A stretch of 64,000 nt of DNA from Holdemania massiliensis (GTDB lineage Bacteria > Bacillota_I > Bacilli_A > Erysipelotrichales > Erysipelotrichaceae), in NCBI RefSeq assembly GCF_022440805.1, contig NZ_JAKNTK010000001.1:620001-684000 (forward strand), written 5' to 3'. Both the position numbers and the translations under genes were made by a program. The stretch's first letter is position 1, and each line of letters opens with the position of its first letter. Shown here in pieces: positions 8,081 to 15,952 of the stretch. The notes beneath the pieces were generated by a model. It was given only the letters and a program-made list of their open reading frames with translations. It was not told the origin of the DNA and did no database searches.

Positions 8081-9856
8081 TTATTCAGCCAAAGCCGAGG
8101 AAACAACTCGGCCGGCTTCAACACCTGATGTCATGGCCCATGTGAATGTTGAACTTGGCAAATACAGGTCACCTTGAACTCCGCCGACAACTTCTCCGGC
8201 GGCATACAATCCTGGAACAGCTTCTTCCGATGTGTTTAAGACCTGCATAGAATCATTAATGCAAATACCGCCTAATGACGTTGAATAACGGATTGACATT
8301 TCCAGAGCATAGTAACGGCCTTCTTCAGTAATGGTCGTGGTTAATTGGCGTCCGAATTCATCTTCGGCACCAGCAGTCACAGCTTCGTTGTACTTCGCAA
8401 CTGTAGCCTTGAGAGCCTCTGCCGAAACATCCAGTTTTTCAGCCAGTTCTTCTAAAGTATCAGCCCCTTTATAGAATGGCTGACCTGTATAGTCATCGGC
8501 AGTCCATTTAGCCGCATCTTCAGCAGAGTAAATGCTGGCCATTGCAGCATTAAATGCGTCATAGTTTTCCTGATCCATCAGTAAGTATTGTCTTTCATTC
8601 TTTTCCATCGCGAGCATCAATTCCCAAGTATCCCCATTTTCACAAGCGAATCTTTCCCCTTTTTCGTTAATCAGGATTCCGCTCATGTTGTAGGCTTTAC
8701 CAACTCCCATATTGGTGTACTGAGGAGCACCGCTTGGAAGAATCATCGTGTTCGGCTGTTTATTTAACCAGGTCAAGTTACGGGTAGCCCCATCGACCGC
8801 TTTGATCATTTCTAAAGCATCACCGTCATGACCGGAATGTCCTGAATAACGGAAGGCGAAGTATTCTTCCGGAACGATGTCCTTGTTATGACCATAACCC
8901 CCGGTTGCCAGAATAACCGCTTTAGCATTGATTGTGTAGTTAGCATCTTCACCAGTAGCCTTAACTCCCACAACCGTACCCTCGTTGACGATAAGTTCAG
9001 TAGCCTGAGTGTTCAGCAGCAATTCAGCCCCTGCATCCAGCATAATTTCTTTCAGTTTGAGCATTGCACCTGCACCGCTGCCTTCAAAGGAATAGCTTGC
9101 TCCAGAGCCTTCATGCTTGTACGGCATGTTGCCGCCATTTTCATCCACGATCCAGTCAAAGTTTGGACCGATAATTCTGGTGAATAATTCAAGGGTTGGA
9201 AGATGGTTTTTGTTATGACCGATCGCCAGCAGCCGTTCTTTCAAGGCTTCTGGAGAATCTTCATAACCAGCTTCTTTTTGCCATGTGCTGTTTGTAGCGG
9301 ACAAAGTTCCCCCAGCCATGGCGCTGGCGCCGCCAACCATCGGTGTTTTTTCAAGCAAGATTACTTTGTAGCCATCTTTTGCGAGGTATTGTGCCGCCAT
9401 CATACCTGAAGATCCGCCGCCTACGACAACGACATCGGTATCCAAGGTTTCATCTTTCAATTCGGCTTTTTCTGGAGCGGCACTGAATTTATCCATATCC
9501 GCCCCTGCTTGATTTAAAGCGTCATTCACCGCAGTTCTGAATCCAGCGGATGTAACTGTAGCGCCTGCCACCAGATCTACCCCCGTAGTTTGATACTCTA
9601 CCATCTTTTCCGCTAAAATCGTAACAGCTTCAGAACCAATCCCCTTGGTTTCTTTGTGATCCACGACCTTAATTTCAGTAATGGCGTCTTCAGTGACGGT
9701 AACATCCAGTTTGATGTCGCCTTTGAACCCTGTCCCCACGGAAGAATAAGTGCCGGGAGTCATTTTTGTTTCAGGATCGGCTGTTGGCGTTGGCGATGAT
9801 GAACATCCAGCTAACAACATCAATCCGCACAACAACAGTGCTAATAAACGTTTCAT
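8081..9856 (-). CDS. Exported fumarate-reductase-type flavoprotein lipoprotein (FMN-binding + FAD domains)
   Basis: A 591-residue protein beginning with a lipoprotein signal, MKRLLALLLCGLMLLAGCSS (lipobox LAGC), so it should be anchored outside the membrane. An FMN-binding domain (about residues 35-115) ends in DLVAGATVTS, the site where ApbE attaches FMN covalently in this family. An FAD-binding_2 domain follows, with the dinucleotide motif VVVVGGGSSGMMAA and the FAD-linked C-terminal segment GLYAAGEVVGG. Homologues reduce fumarate, urocanate or similar enoates as extracellular electron acceptors; the true substrate is unknown. A TTG lies 8 codons upstream, but GAGGAG directly before the ATG at 9856 decides that start. 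It has its own promoter and terminator. Confidence 0.9.
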   Translation of the reverse strand: MKRLLALLLCGLMLLAGCSSSPTPTADPETKMTPGTYSSVGTGFKGDIKLDVTVTEDAITEIKVVDHKETKGIGSEAVTILAEKMVEYQTTGVDLVAGATVTSAGFRTAVNDALNQAGADMDKFSAAPEKAELKDETLDTDVVVVGGGSSGMMAAQYLAKDGYKVILLEKTPMVGGASAMAGGTLSATNSTWQKEAGYEDSPEALKERLLAIGHNKNHLPTLELFTRIIGPNFDWIVDENGGNMPYKHEGSGASYSFEGSGAGAMLKLKEIMLDAGAELLLNTQATELIVNEGTVVGVKATGEDANYTINAKAVILATGGYGHNKDIVPEEYFAFRYSGHSGHDGDALEMIKAVDGATRNLTWLNKQPNTMILPSGAPQYTNMGVGKAYNMSGILINEKGERFACENGDTWELMLAMEKNERQYLLMDQENYDAFNAAMASIYSAEDAAKWTADDYTGQPFYKGADTLEELAEKLDVSAEALKATVAKYNEAVTAGAEDEFGRQLTTTITEEGRYYALEMSIRYSTSLGGICINDSMQVLNTSEEAVPGLYAAGEVVGGVQGDLYLPSSTFTWAMTSGVEAGRVVSSALAE

Positions 9857-9873
9857 TTCTTTTTTCTCCTCAC

Positions 9874-9887
9874 TAGACAATCGTCTA
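9874..9887 (-). promoter_or_regulatory. Possible operator at the flavoprotein promoter
   Basis: TAGAC-AATC-GTCTA is an inverted repeat lying at the expected transcription start of the flavoprotein gene. A repressor site there would block initiation. The arms are only 5 bases, so this is tentative. Confidence 0.35.
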
Positions 9888-9892
9888 CTATT

Positions 9893-9921
9893 ATTTTATT
9901 GATAATATCCAGCCGTGTCAA
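9893..9921 (-). promoter_or_regulatory. Sigma-A promoter of the flavoprotein gene
   Basis: On the minus strand TTGACA (9921-9916) and TAAAAT (9898-9893) are separated by 17 bases. The start would be near 9887, about 30 bases before the ATG at 9856. Confidence 0.8.
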
Positions 9922-10107
9922 TTCATCAGGAGTACAATTTTAGTAAATTTTCTCTCCGCTAAATTCCACTTAAGTATGGAATCGAAAGATTTGGCTAAGA
10001 TTCTTTCTTTTTTTAGCATTCGATTCCAACAGAAGAAGATAATAAAAGGGGTAGAACTAAGCTTTTTAAAGGATATTCAAGGTTATTGCGGGGATGCGGA
10101 AAACAAG

Positions 10108-10136
10108 TTGACACACCTGTGGAAATCGCTTACAAT
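10108..10136 (+). promoter_or_regulatory. Sigma-A promoter of the M81 peptidase operon
   Basis: TTGACA (10108-10113) and TACAAT (10131-10136) with a 17-base spacer. Transcription should begin near 10143, only a few bases before the antiterminator element. Confidence 0.85.
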
Positions 10137-10148
10137 ATTCGTGAAGTT

Positions 10149-10181
10149 GGGTTGTTATTGTTCAAGAAAACAAGCAAAACC
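10149..10181 (+). promoter_or_regulatory. RAT: BglG/LicT-family RNA antiterminator target
   Basis: The leader contains GGGTTGTTA, a short stem-loop (TTGTT at 10158-10162 with AACAA at 10169-10173), and GCAAAACC. This matches the ribonucleic antiterminator (RAT) pattern recognised by LicT, SacY and BglG, whose known targets read GGATTGTTA, a stem-loop, then GCAAAACC. The 3' end of the element (AAAACC) is also the beginning of the terminator stem at 10176, so the two structures exclude each other, as in the bgl and sac leaders. Binding of an unphosphorylated or activated antiterminator would allow transcription of the operon. No LicT-type gene is in this window. Confidence 0.85.
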
Positions 10182-10218
10182 AATTTGCAGGGCTTTTGTT
10201 CTGCAGATTGGTTTTTTT
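10176..10218 (+). terminator. Leader terminator (attenuator) of the M81 peptidase operon
   Basis: AAAACCAATTTGCAG (10176-10190) pairs with CTGCAGATTGGTTTT (10201-10215), 15 pairs with one wobble, 10-base loop and a T-run. It stands between the promoter and the first gene, and overlaps the RAT. Confidence 0.9.
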
Positions 10219-10284
10219 GCATTTTCGGGCTTGATATAGGACAAAATGACCTGAATATTCGGTATGGAAAGAGAGGAATCCTGT

Positions 10285-11733
10285 ATGAAAGTCTTGATCG
10301 GCCAGTTTGTTACGGAATCCAATGCCAACATCCCCCATCTGTGTGAACTCACAGATTACGACCTTGCCTTTGGTGAGGACTGCATTGCAAAGATGCAGAT
10401 TCGCTCGGTATTTGAGCGGCATGGAATAGAGTTGATCCCGTCGATTTATGCCAATGCCGGAGCTAACGGCGTTGTCAGCGCGTCTGCTTTTGCGTACATT
10501 GAAAGCTGCTTTTTGAAGACGGTTCAGGAACATCGCCATGAGATCGACGGCATTTACCTGATGCTTCACGGCGCCAGTGAGGTTCAGGACTTGGAAGGCG
10601 GTTCCGGTGATCATCATATCCTGCTGGAAATCCGCAAGTTGGTCGGGCCTTATGTTCCAATTGCGGTATCCTGCGATCCCCATGGCAATCTGAAAAAAGA
10701 ATATGCCGAGGCGATTCAGATTCTGCGCAGCTATCGCCAGTCCCCGCACACGGATAAGGAAGAAACCTATGAAAAGGTCACGGAACTCTTATGTCAGCTG
10801 TTGAAGCAGCGTCAGCATATCCATGCCGTTTACCGCAAGCTGCCTTTGATCTTAGGCGGGGAGCAGAGTGTATCCGCGGACGAGCCGGTACGTTCGATTA
10901 ATCGCTATATGGATCAGCTGGAAGAAGATCCACGGATTTTAAGTTGTTCCTGGCATGTCGGCTACATTCGCCATGACTGTGCGGTGGCAGGATGCGGCAT
11001 CGTGGTCATTCCCGCGCATACTGAAGACCAAGCTTATGCAGAAGAAATTGCGGATCAGCTGGCGGATTACGTCTGGCAGCGGCGGCATGAGTTTCATTAT
11101 ACCGGATTAACCGCTAAACCCGACGAAGCGCTGAAGATGGCGCTGGACTACGAAGGCAGCCCGGCCGTGATCACGGATTCCGGGGATAATATGACCTCCG
11201 GGGCAACCGGCTGGAATACGTTCGTTTTGCGCCAGGTCTTAGCCTTGCCGCAATTAAAGAAACACTTTCTGTTCGCGCCGATCTGTGATCCGAAAACGGT
11301 GGAGCAGCTGAAAGTCTGTCAGCCGGGGGAACCGGTCAAGATTTGTTTGGGGGTGGGACATGATACCCTTTCTGAAAGGGTTGAACTCTCGGTTATTGTC
11401 AGAAAATCTGGTGAAATTGCCCGCTTTGTCGGCGACGAGCTGATCAAGGTGTTTGGCCAAGGGATTCTGGTCAGCGTTCAGGGCAAGCCGATTGATATTC
11501 TCATTACCAACACCAGCCAGCCGATCATCGTGAATGCCCAGCTGCAGCATCTCGGCATCGATTGGACGGGGTATGAAGTAACGGTTGTGAAGCAGGGTTA
11601 CATCTTCCCGGATTTTAAAGCTCAGGCCGGCTTCTATGTGATGTCGCTGACCGACGGCGCAACGCCGCAGGATACCGCATCCATTCCGTTTAAACGGATT
11701 ATGCGCCCGATGTTTCCCATCGATCAGATTTAA
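10285..11733 (+). CDS. M81 family metallopeptidase, paralogue 1 of 5
   Basis: A 482-residue member of MEROPS family M81 (MlrC, microcystinase C; COG5476), zinc enzymes that cleave unusual linear peptides. The N-terminal half holds the predicted metal site: CDPHGN with Asp131 and His133, then His155 in SPHTD, 22 residues on, the same D-x-H...H spacing I recall from MlrC. GSGDHH and HGASEV are further conserved sites, and TDSGDNMTSGATG marks the C-terminal domain. It has no signal peptide. An in-frame ATG lies seven codons upstream, but AGAGGAA fits the ATG at 10285, which gives MKVLIGQF as in the paralogues. First gene of the operon, 66 bases past the attenuator. Confidence 0.88.
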   Translation: MKVLIGQFVTESNANIPHLCELTDYDLAFGEDCIAKMQIRSVFERHGIELIPSIYANAGANGVVSASAFAYIESCFLKTVQEHRHEIDGIYLMLHGASEVQDLEGGSGDHHILLEIRKLVGPYVPIAVSCDPHGNLKKEYAEAIQILRSYRQSPHTDKEETYEKVTELLCQLLKQRQHIHAVYRKLPLILGGEQSVSADEPVRSINRYMDQLEEDPRILSCSWHVGYIRHDCAVAGCGIVVIPAHTEDQAYAEEIADQLADYVWQRRHEFHYTGLTAKPDEALKMALDYEGSPAVITDSGDNMTSGATGWNTFVLRQVLALPQLKKHFLFAPICDPKTVEQLKVCQPGEPVKICLGVGHDTLSERVELSVIVRKSGEIARFVGDELIKVFGQGILVSVQGKPIDILITNTSQPIIVNAQLQHLGIDWTGYEVTVVKQGYIFPDFKAQAGFYVMSLTDGATPQDTASIPFKRIMRPMFPIDQI

Positions 11734-11750
11734 TGGAGGAGGAGTTTATT

Positions 11751-13193
11751 ATGAAAGTCTTAGTAGGATTGTTTACAACCGAGTCCAATGCCAATGTTCC
11801 GGGAAAGAATGAGATAACGAGTTATGATCTCGGCTTCGGTGAGGACTGCATCCGCAAGCTGCGGGTGGCTCCGGTCTTTGAGGCGGAAGGCATTGAGATG
11901 ATTCCGGCGGTGTATGCCAGTGCCGGTGCTTCCGGGGTGGTGACCCGTTCCACCTTTGATTATATTGAATCGCTGTTTCTGGATACTGTGCAGCAGCATC
12001 TGCATGAGCTGGACGGCATTTATCTGCATTTGCACGGCGCCAGTGAAGTCGAGGGAATCGGTTCGGGTGATCATCACATTCTCTTAGCGATCCGCAAGCT
12101 GGTCGGCCCATATCTGCCGATCGCCGTGGCCTGTGATCCGCACGGCAACCTGTGTCGGGAATATGTGGAAAACTGTACGATTCTGCGCAGCTATCGGGAA
12201 AGCCCGCATACCGATGCCGATGAAACCAAGCGCAAGGTGGCGAAGATGCTCTGCGATCTGTTAAAAAACCGTCAGAATATCCATGCCCTTTACCGCAAGC
12301 TGCCTTTGATCTTAGGTGGGGAACAGAGCGTATCGACGGATGAGCCAGTGCGTTCGATCAATCAGTACATGGATGAGCTGGAACAGGATCCGCGGATTTT
12401 AAGCTGTTCCTGGCATGTCGGCTACATTCGCCATGACAGCGATGTGGCAGGCTGCGGCATTGTCGTTGTTCCCGCAGCGGAGAAGGATAAAGCCTATGCT
12501 GAAGAAGTCGCCGATAAGCTGGCAGCCTATGTCTGGGATCGCCGGCGTGAATTCCACTATACAGGTTTGACCGCAAAGCCGGAGGCGGCACTGAACATGG
12601 CGCTGGAGTTTGAGGGAAAGCCGGTATTCATCACCGATTCCGGGGACAATGTGACCTCGGGGGCAACCGGCTGGAACACCTTTATTCTACGGCAGGTGCT
12701 GGCTCAGCCGGATCTGAAAAAGAAGTTCTTGTTCGCCAACATCTGTGATCCTGAAACGTGGAAGCAGCTGGACGCCTTAGCTTTGGGCAGTGAAGCGCAT
12801 ATTTCTTTGGGTGTAAATGCCGATGAACAATCCAAATCAGTCGAGCTGGAAGTTGTGATTCGTTCTAAAGGCAGCCTGCGCGGCTATCTGATGCATGATC
12901 ATGACGCGCACTATGGCGATGCGGTTGTGGTTTCAGTTAAGGGTTTGCCGATTGACATCAGTATCGCGTCAACGCGCCAGACGATGTGTGAAAAACATCA
13001 GTTTGACGCTGTCGGAATGGATTGGGACAAATACGATGTGATCGTTGTCAAACAAGGCTATATCTTCCCGGAACTCAAAGAAAAGGGAAAACTCTGCATC
13101 ATGTCGCTGACGATGGGGGCAACCCCGCAGGATACCGCCTCCATTCCATTTAAGCGGATCATGCGGCCGATGTTTCCGATCGATGAAATGTAG
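11751..13193 (+). CDS. M81 family metallopeptidase, paralogue 2 of 5
   Basis: 480 residues, strongly similar along its whole length to the preceding gene. The predicted zinc ligands are Asp129 and His131 (CDPHGN) and His153 (SPHTD); GSGDHH lies near residues 105-109. LILGGEQSVSTDEPVRSIN and VKQGYIFPEL are stretches shared with the other copies. The ATG at 11751 follows GGAGGAGG, so the upstream in-frame ATG at 11733 (which overlaps the previous stop) is not needed. The gap to the previous gene is 17 bases. The most divergent part between copies is around residues 340-410, possibly where substrate choice is made. Confidence 0.88.
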   Translation: MKVLVGLFTTESNANVPGKNEITSYDLGFGEDCIRKLRVAPVFEAEGIEMIPAVYASAGASGVVTRSTFDYIESLFLDTVQQHLHELDGIYLHLHGASEVEGIGSGDHHILLAIRKLVGPYLPIAVACDPHGNLCREYVENCTILRSYRESPHTDADETKRKVAKMLCDLLKNRQNIHALYRKLPLILGGEQSVSTDEPVRSINQYMDELEQDPRILSCSWHVGYIRHDSDVAGCGIVVVPAAEKDKAYAEEVADKLAAYVWDRRREFHYTGLTAKPEAALNMALEFEGKPVFITDSGDNVTSGATGWNTFILRQVLAQPDLKKKFLFANICDPETWKQLDALALGSEAHISLGVNADEQSKSVELEVVIRSKGSLRGYLMHDHDAHYGDAVVVSVKGLPIDISIASTRQTMCEKHQFDAVGMDWDKYDVIVVKQGYIFPELKEKGKLCIMSLTMGATPQDTASIPFKRIMRPMFPIDEM

Positions 13194-13202
13194 GTGATCG
13201 TC

Positions 13203-14645
13203 ATGAAAGTTTTAATCGGTTTCTTTACGACAGAATCCAATGCCAACATTTTAACCCAAGCCAATCTTTCCCATTATGATCTGGCCTTTGATGAGGAATG
13301 TCTACGCAAGAATAAAGTCAGCGAAGTTTTTGATCTGGCGGGGATTGAGATGATCCCGGCAATCTATGCGAATGCGGCCGGCGCCGGGGTGATCGAAAGG
13401 AATGCCTTTGATTATATTGAACGCTGTTTTCTCAGAACCATCAGCGAACATCTGGACGAACTGGATGGTATATATCTGCATCTGCACGGCGCCAGCGAAG
13501 TGGAGGAAATCGGTTCTGGGGATCATCATTTGTTAAAGAAGATCCGCGAGCTGACTGGCCCATATCTGCCGATCGCCGTGGTCTGTGATCCGCATGGCAA
13601 TCTGACTCAGGAGTATGTGGAAAACTGTACGATTCTGCGCAGCTATCGCCAATCGCCGCACACCGACGCCGATGAAACCAAGCGCAAGGTTGCCGGCATG
13701 CTTTGCGATCTGTTGAAAAAGCGTGAACACATTCATGCGGTCTACCGCAAGCTGCCCCTGATTTTAGGCGGGGAACAAAGTGTTTCCACCGATGAGCCGG
13801 TGCGTTCGATCAATCAGTATATGGATGAACTGGAACACGATCCTCGGATATTGAGTTGTTCGTGGCATGTCGGTTATCTGCGGCATGATTGTCCGGAAGC
13901 GGGCTGTGGCATCGTCGTTGTCCCGAAGAAAACCGAGGATCAGGCTTATGCGGAGTCGATTGCGGATCAGCTGGCGGCCTATGTCTGGCAGAAGCGGCAT
14001 GAATTTCACTACACGGGATTGACCATGCAGCCGGATCAGGCGTTGAAAAGCGTGCTGGAATTTGCGGGAAAGCCGGCTTTCTTAACCGATTCCGGCGACA
14101 ATGTCACCTCCGGTGCCAGCGGCTATAACACGTTCATCCTGCGGCAGTTTCTGGCGGTCAAGGATCTGAAAAAGCAGGTGTTGTTTGCGACGATCTGTGA
14201 TCCCGAAGCCTGTTCTCAGCTGCAGGGGAACAATCTCGGCGACAGCGTTGAATTGAAGTTAGGAAAAGGGGTGGACTGTTGGTCAGAAAGCGTACAGCTC
14301 ACAGGGACAATTATTGCCAAAGGTCCCCTGATGGGCAATCTCTGGAGCGGCCGCAGCCGGGTTTGGGGACAGACGGTTACCGTTCGTCTGGCTTCACAGC
14401 CGATGGATATCATCATAGCATCCAACAACAATACGCTGTGTGAGCAGCATCAATACATTGCCGCCGGAGTGGATTGGGACCAGTATGATGTGATCGTCGT
14501 CAAGCAGGGCTATATCTTCCCGGAATTAAAAGCAAAAGGAAAACTGAATATCATGTCGTTAACGATGGGTGCAACGCCGCAGGATACCAAAGCGATTCCG
14601 TTTAAGCGGATCATGCGTCCGATGTTTCCGATGGATGAAATTTAG
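13203..14645 (+). CDS. M81 family metallopeptidase, paralogue 3 of 5
   Basis: 480 residues with the same domain build. Predicted zinc ligands Asp129, His131 and His153; GSGDHH is retained. It has a Gly-Ala-Ser-Gly-Tyr variant (GDNVTSGASGYNTF) where copies 1, 2 and 4 have GATGWNTF. The gap after copy 2 is 9 bases. An in-frame GTG at 13194 is possible, but AGGTGAT stands at the right distance from ATG 13203, which gives the MKVLIGFF start shared with the others. Predicted cytoplasmic. Confidence 0.88.
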   Translation: MKVLIGFFTTESNANILTQANLSHYDLAFDEECLRKNKVSEVFDLAGIEMIPAIYANAAGAGVIERNAFDYIERCFLRTISEHLDELDGIYLHLHGASEVEEIGSGDHHLLKKIRELTGPYLPIAVVCDPHGNLTQEYVENCTILRSYRQSPHTDADETKRKVAGMLCDLLKKREHIHAVYRKLPLILGGEQSVSTDEPVRSINQYMDELEHDPRILSCSWHVGYLRHDCPEAGCGIVVVPKKTEDQAYAESIADQLAAYVWQKRHEFHYTGLTMQPDQALKSVLEFAGKPAFLTDSGDNVTSGASGYNTFILRQFLAVKDLKKQVLFATICDPEACSQLQGNNLGDSVELKLGKGVDCWSESVQLTGTIIAKGPLMGNLWSGRSRVWGQTVTVRLASQPMDIIIASNNNTLCEQHQYIAAGVDWDQYDVIVVKQGYIFPELKAKGKLNIMSLTMGATPQDTKAIPFKRIMRPMFPMDEI

Positions 14646-14662
14646 AAAGGAGAATAGCAAGC

Positions 14663-15886
14663 ATGGAAATCAATCAAGACCGATTATGGAACCGGCTGCA
14701 CGAATTAGGCAAAATCGGTGTGGATCCGCAGGGCGGCAACACGCGCTGGACGTACACCGATGTTGATATGCAGGCGCGGGACTGGCTGATCGACCAGATG
14801 CACCAAGCCGGGCTGCAGGTGCAGGAAGATGCCATCGGCAATGTCATCGGGATCTACAATCCTGCGGACAGCTCGGAGGCTCCGGTTATCAGCGGTTCGC
14901 ATTTTGACACCGTTCGCTGCGGCGGACAGTTCGATGGCTGCTTAGGCCTGTTGGCAAGTCTGGAAGCGGCCGAGACTTTGAAGGAAAACAACGTCAGTCT
15001 CAAACGCCCGCTTTATGTGATCGGCTTTCGCGATGAGGAAGGCAACCGTTTCAGTTCCGGCATGCTGGGCAGCAAGGTCATCACAGGCAAGGCGGAAGAT
15101 GCTGACTTTTCCGCGGTCGATGAAGCCGGAATCACGATTGGTGAAGCGATGAAGCAGCGGGGTTATCATCCTGACCTGTACCGTCAAAGCCGAATTGACC
15201 CGATCTATGCAAGTGTGGAGCTGCATATCGAACAGGGCAAGGTACTGGAACAGGCTGACTGTCCGGTTGGGATCGTCGAAGGGATTCCGTATCTGCGGTT
15301 TTACGAAATCACCCTGACTGGCTGCAGCGGTCATGCCGGAGCGACGCCGATGAACGATCGTCAGGATCCGGTGTTGGCGATGACGCGCTGGATTCAGAAA
15401 ATCACAGAACTGGCCTCGGCCCGTCCCTACACGGTAGCGACTGTCGGCAACATTAAAACCGTTCCCGGATCCACCAACGTAATCTGCGATCATGTGACCT
15501 TTTCGCTGGATATCCGCAGTCTGGAGGAACAAAACATCGACGACTGCCTGCAAGCGATGGGAAAACTGGAGGCCGAGCTGAAAGCCCAGGGGATCCAGGT
15601 CAGCTGTCAGCTGCGGCATATTCTGTACGGCGTGGAATGCGATGAAAAGCTGAAAAGCCAGCTGGAACAGATTCTTCAAACCCGTAAAATTCCCTATCAG
15701 CGTTTAATGAGCGGTGCGGGCCATGACAGTCAGAACTTCAAAGATGTCTGTCCCTGCGCGATGATTTTCGTCCGTTCTGAAAACGGCTATTCGCACCGCA
15801 AAGAGGAATTTTCGTCAAAAGCAGACTGTGCGGCCGGCGCTCAGACACTGCTGGATCTGCTTTACCAGCTCACTAACGAAGAATGA
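14663..15886 (+). CDS. M20 family amidohydrolase (allantoate / N-carbamoyl-amino-acid hydrolase type)
   Basis: A 407-residue member of the M20 amidase group that includes AllC and HyuC, dinuclear metal enzymes which open ureido or amide bonds next to a carboxylate. Metal-site motifs are SGSHFDTV, FDGCLG, RDEEGNRF, HIEQG, and a C-terminal His in ENGYSHRKEE. GHAGATPMNDRQDP is the conserved dimerisation/substrate loop. Length is normal. AGAAAGGAG precedes the ATG. It sits between the third and fourth M81 genes with a 17-base gap, so its substrate is probably an intermediate or product of the peptidases. I cannot say whether it acts on an N-carbamoyl compound or another amide. Confidence 0.88.
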   Translation: MEINQDRLWNRLHELGKIGVDPQGGNTRWTYTDVDMQARDWLIDQMHQAGLQVQEDAIGNVIGIYNPADSSEAPVISGSHFDTVRCGGQFDGCLGLLASLEAAETLKENNVSLKRPLYVIGFRDEEGNRFSSGMLGSKVITGKAEDADFSAVDEAGITIGEAMKQRGYHPDLYRQSRIDPIYASVELHIEQGKVLEQADCPVGIVEGIPYLRFYEITLTGCSGHAGATPMNDRQDPVLAMTRWIQKITELASARPYTVATVGNIKTVPGSTNVICDHVTFSLDIRSLEEQNIDDCLQAMGKLEAELKAQGIQVSCQLRHILYGVECDEKLKSQLEQILQTRKIPYQRLMSGAGHDSQNFKDVCPCAMIFVRSENGYSHRKEEFSSKADCAAGAQTLLDLLYQLTNEE

Positions 15887-15952
15887 CTAAAATATCAAAA
15901 TCAGAAGAAATAAAGAAGGAAGCGTAAACCGCCTTCCAAAAGGAGAAGAAGT

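Noticed and set aside
9874..9887. Link between the dyad at the flavoprotein promoter and the BlaI-type operators at 58592
   Set aside because: Both contain TCGTCT, but the dyad lengths and spacings differ (14 against 18-20 bases), so a shared regulator is not supported.
10162..10749. A 195-codon minus-strand frame across the attenuator
   Set aside because: It crosses the leader terminator and overlaps the first M81 gene; no start signal or family pattern.
14942..15679. A 245-codon open frame on the minus strand
   Set aside because: It lies wholly inside the M20 amidohydrolase gene, has no ribosome site and shows no family pattern; the GC-rich codon use of the true gene keeps the opposite frame open.
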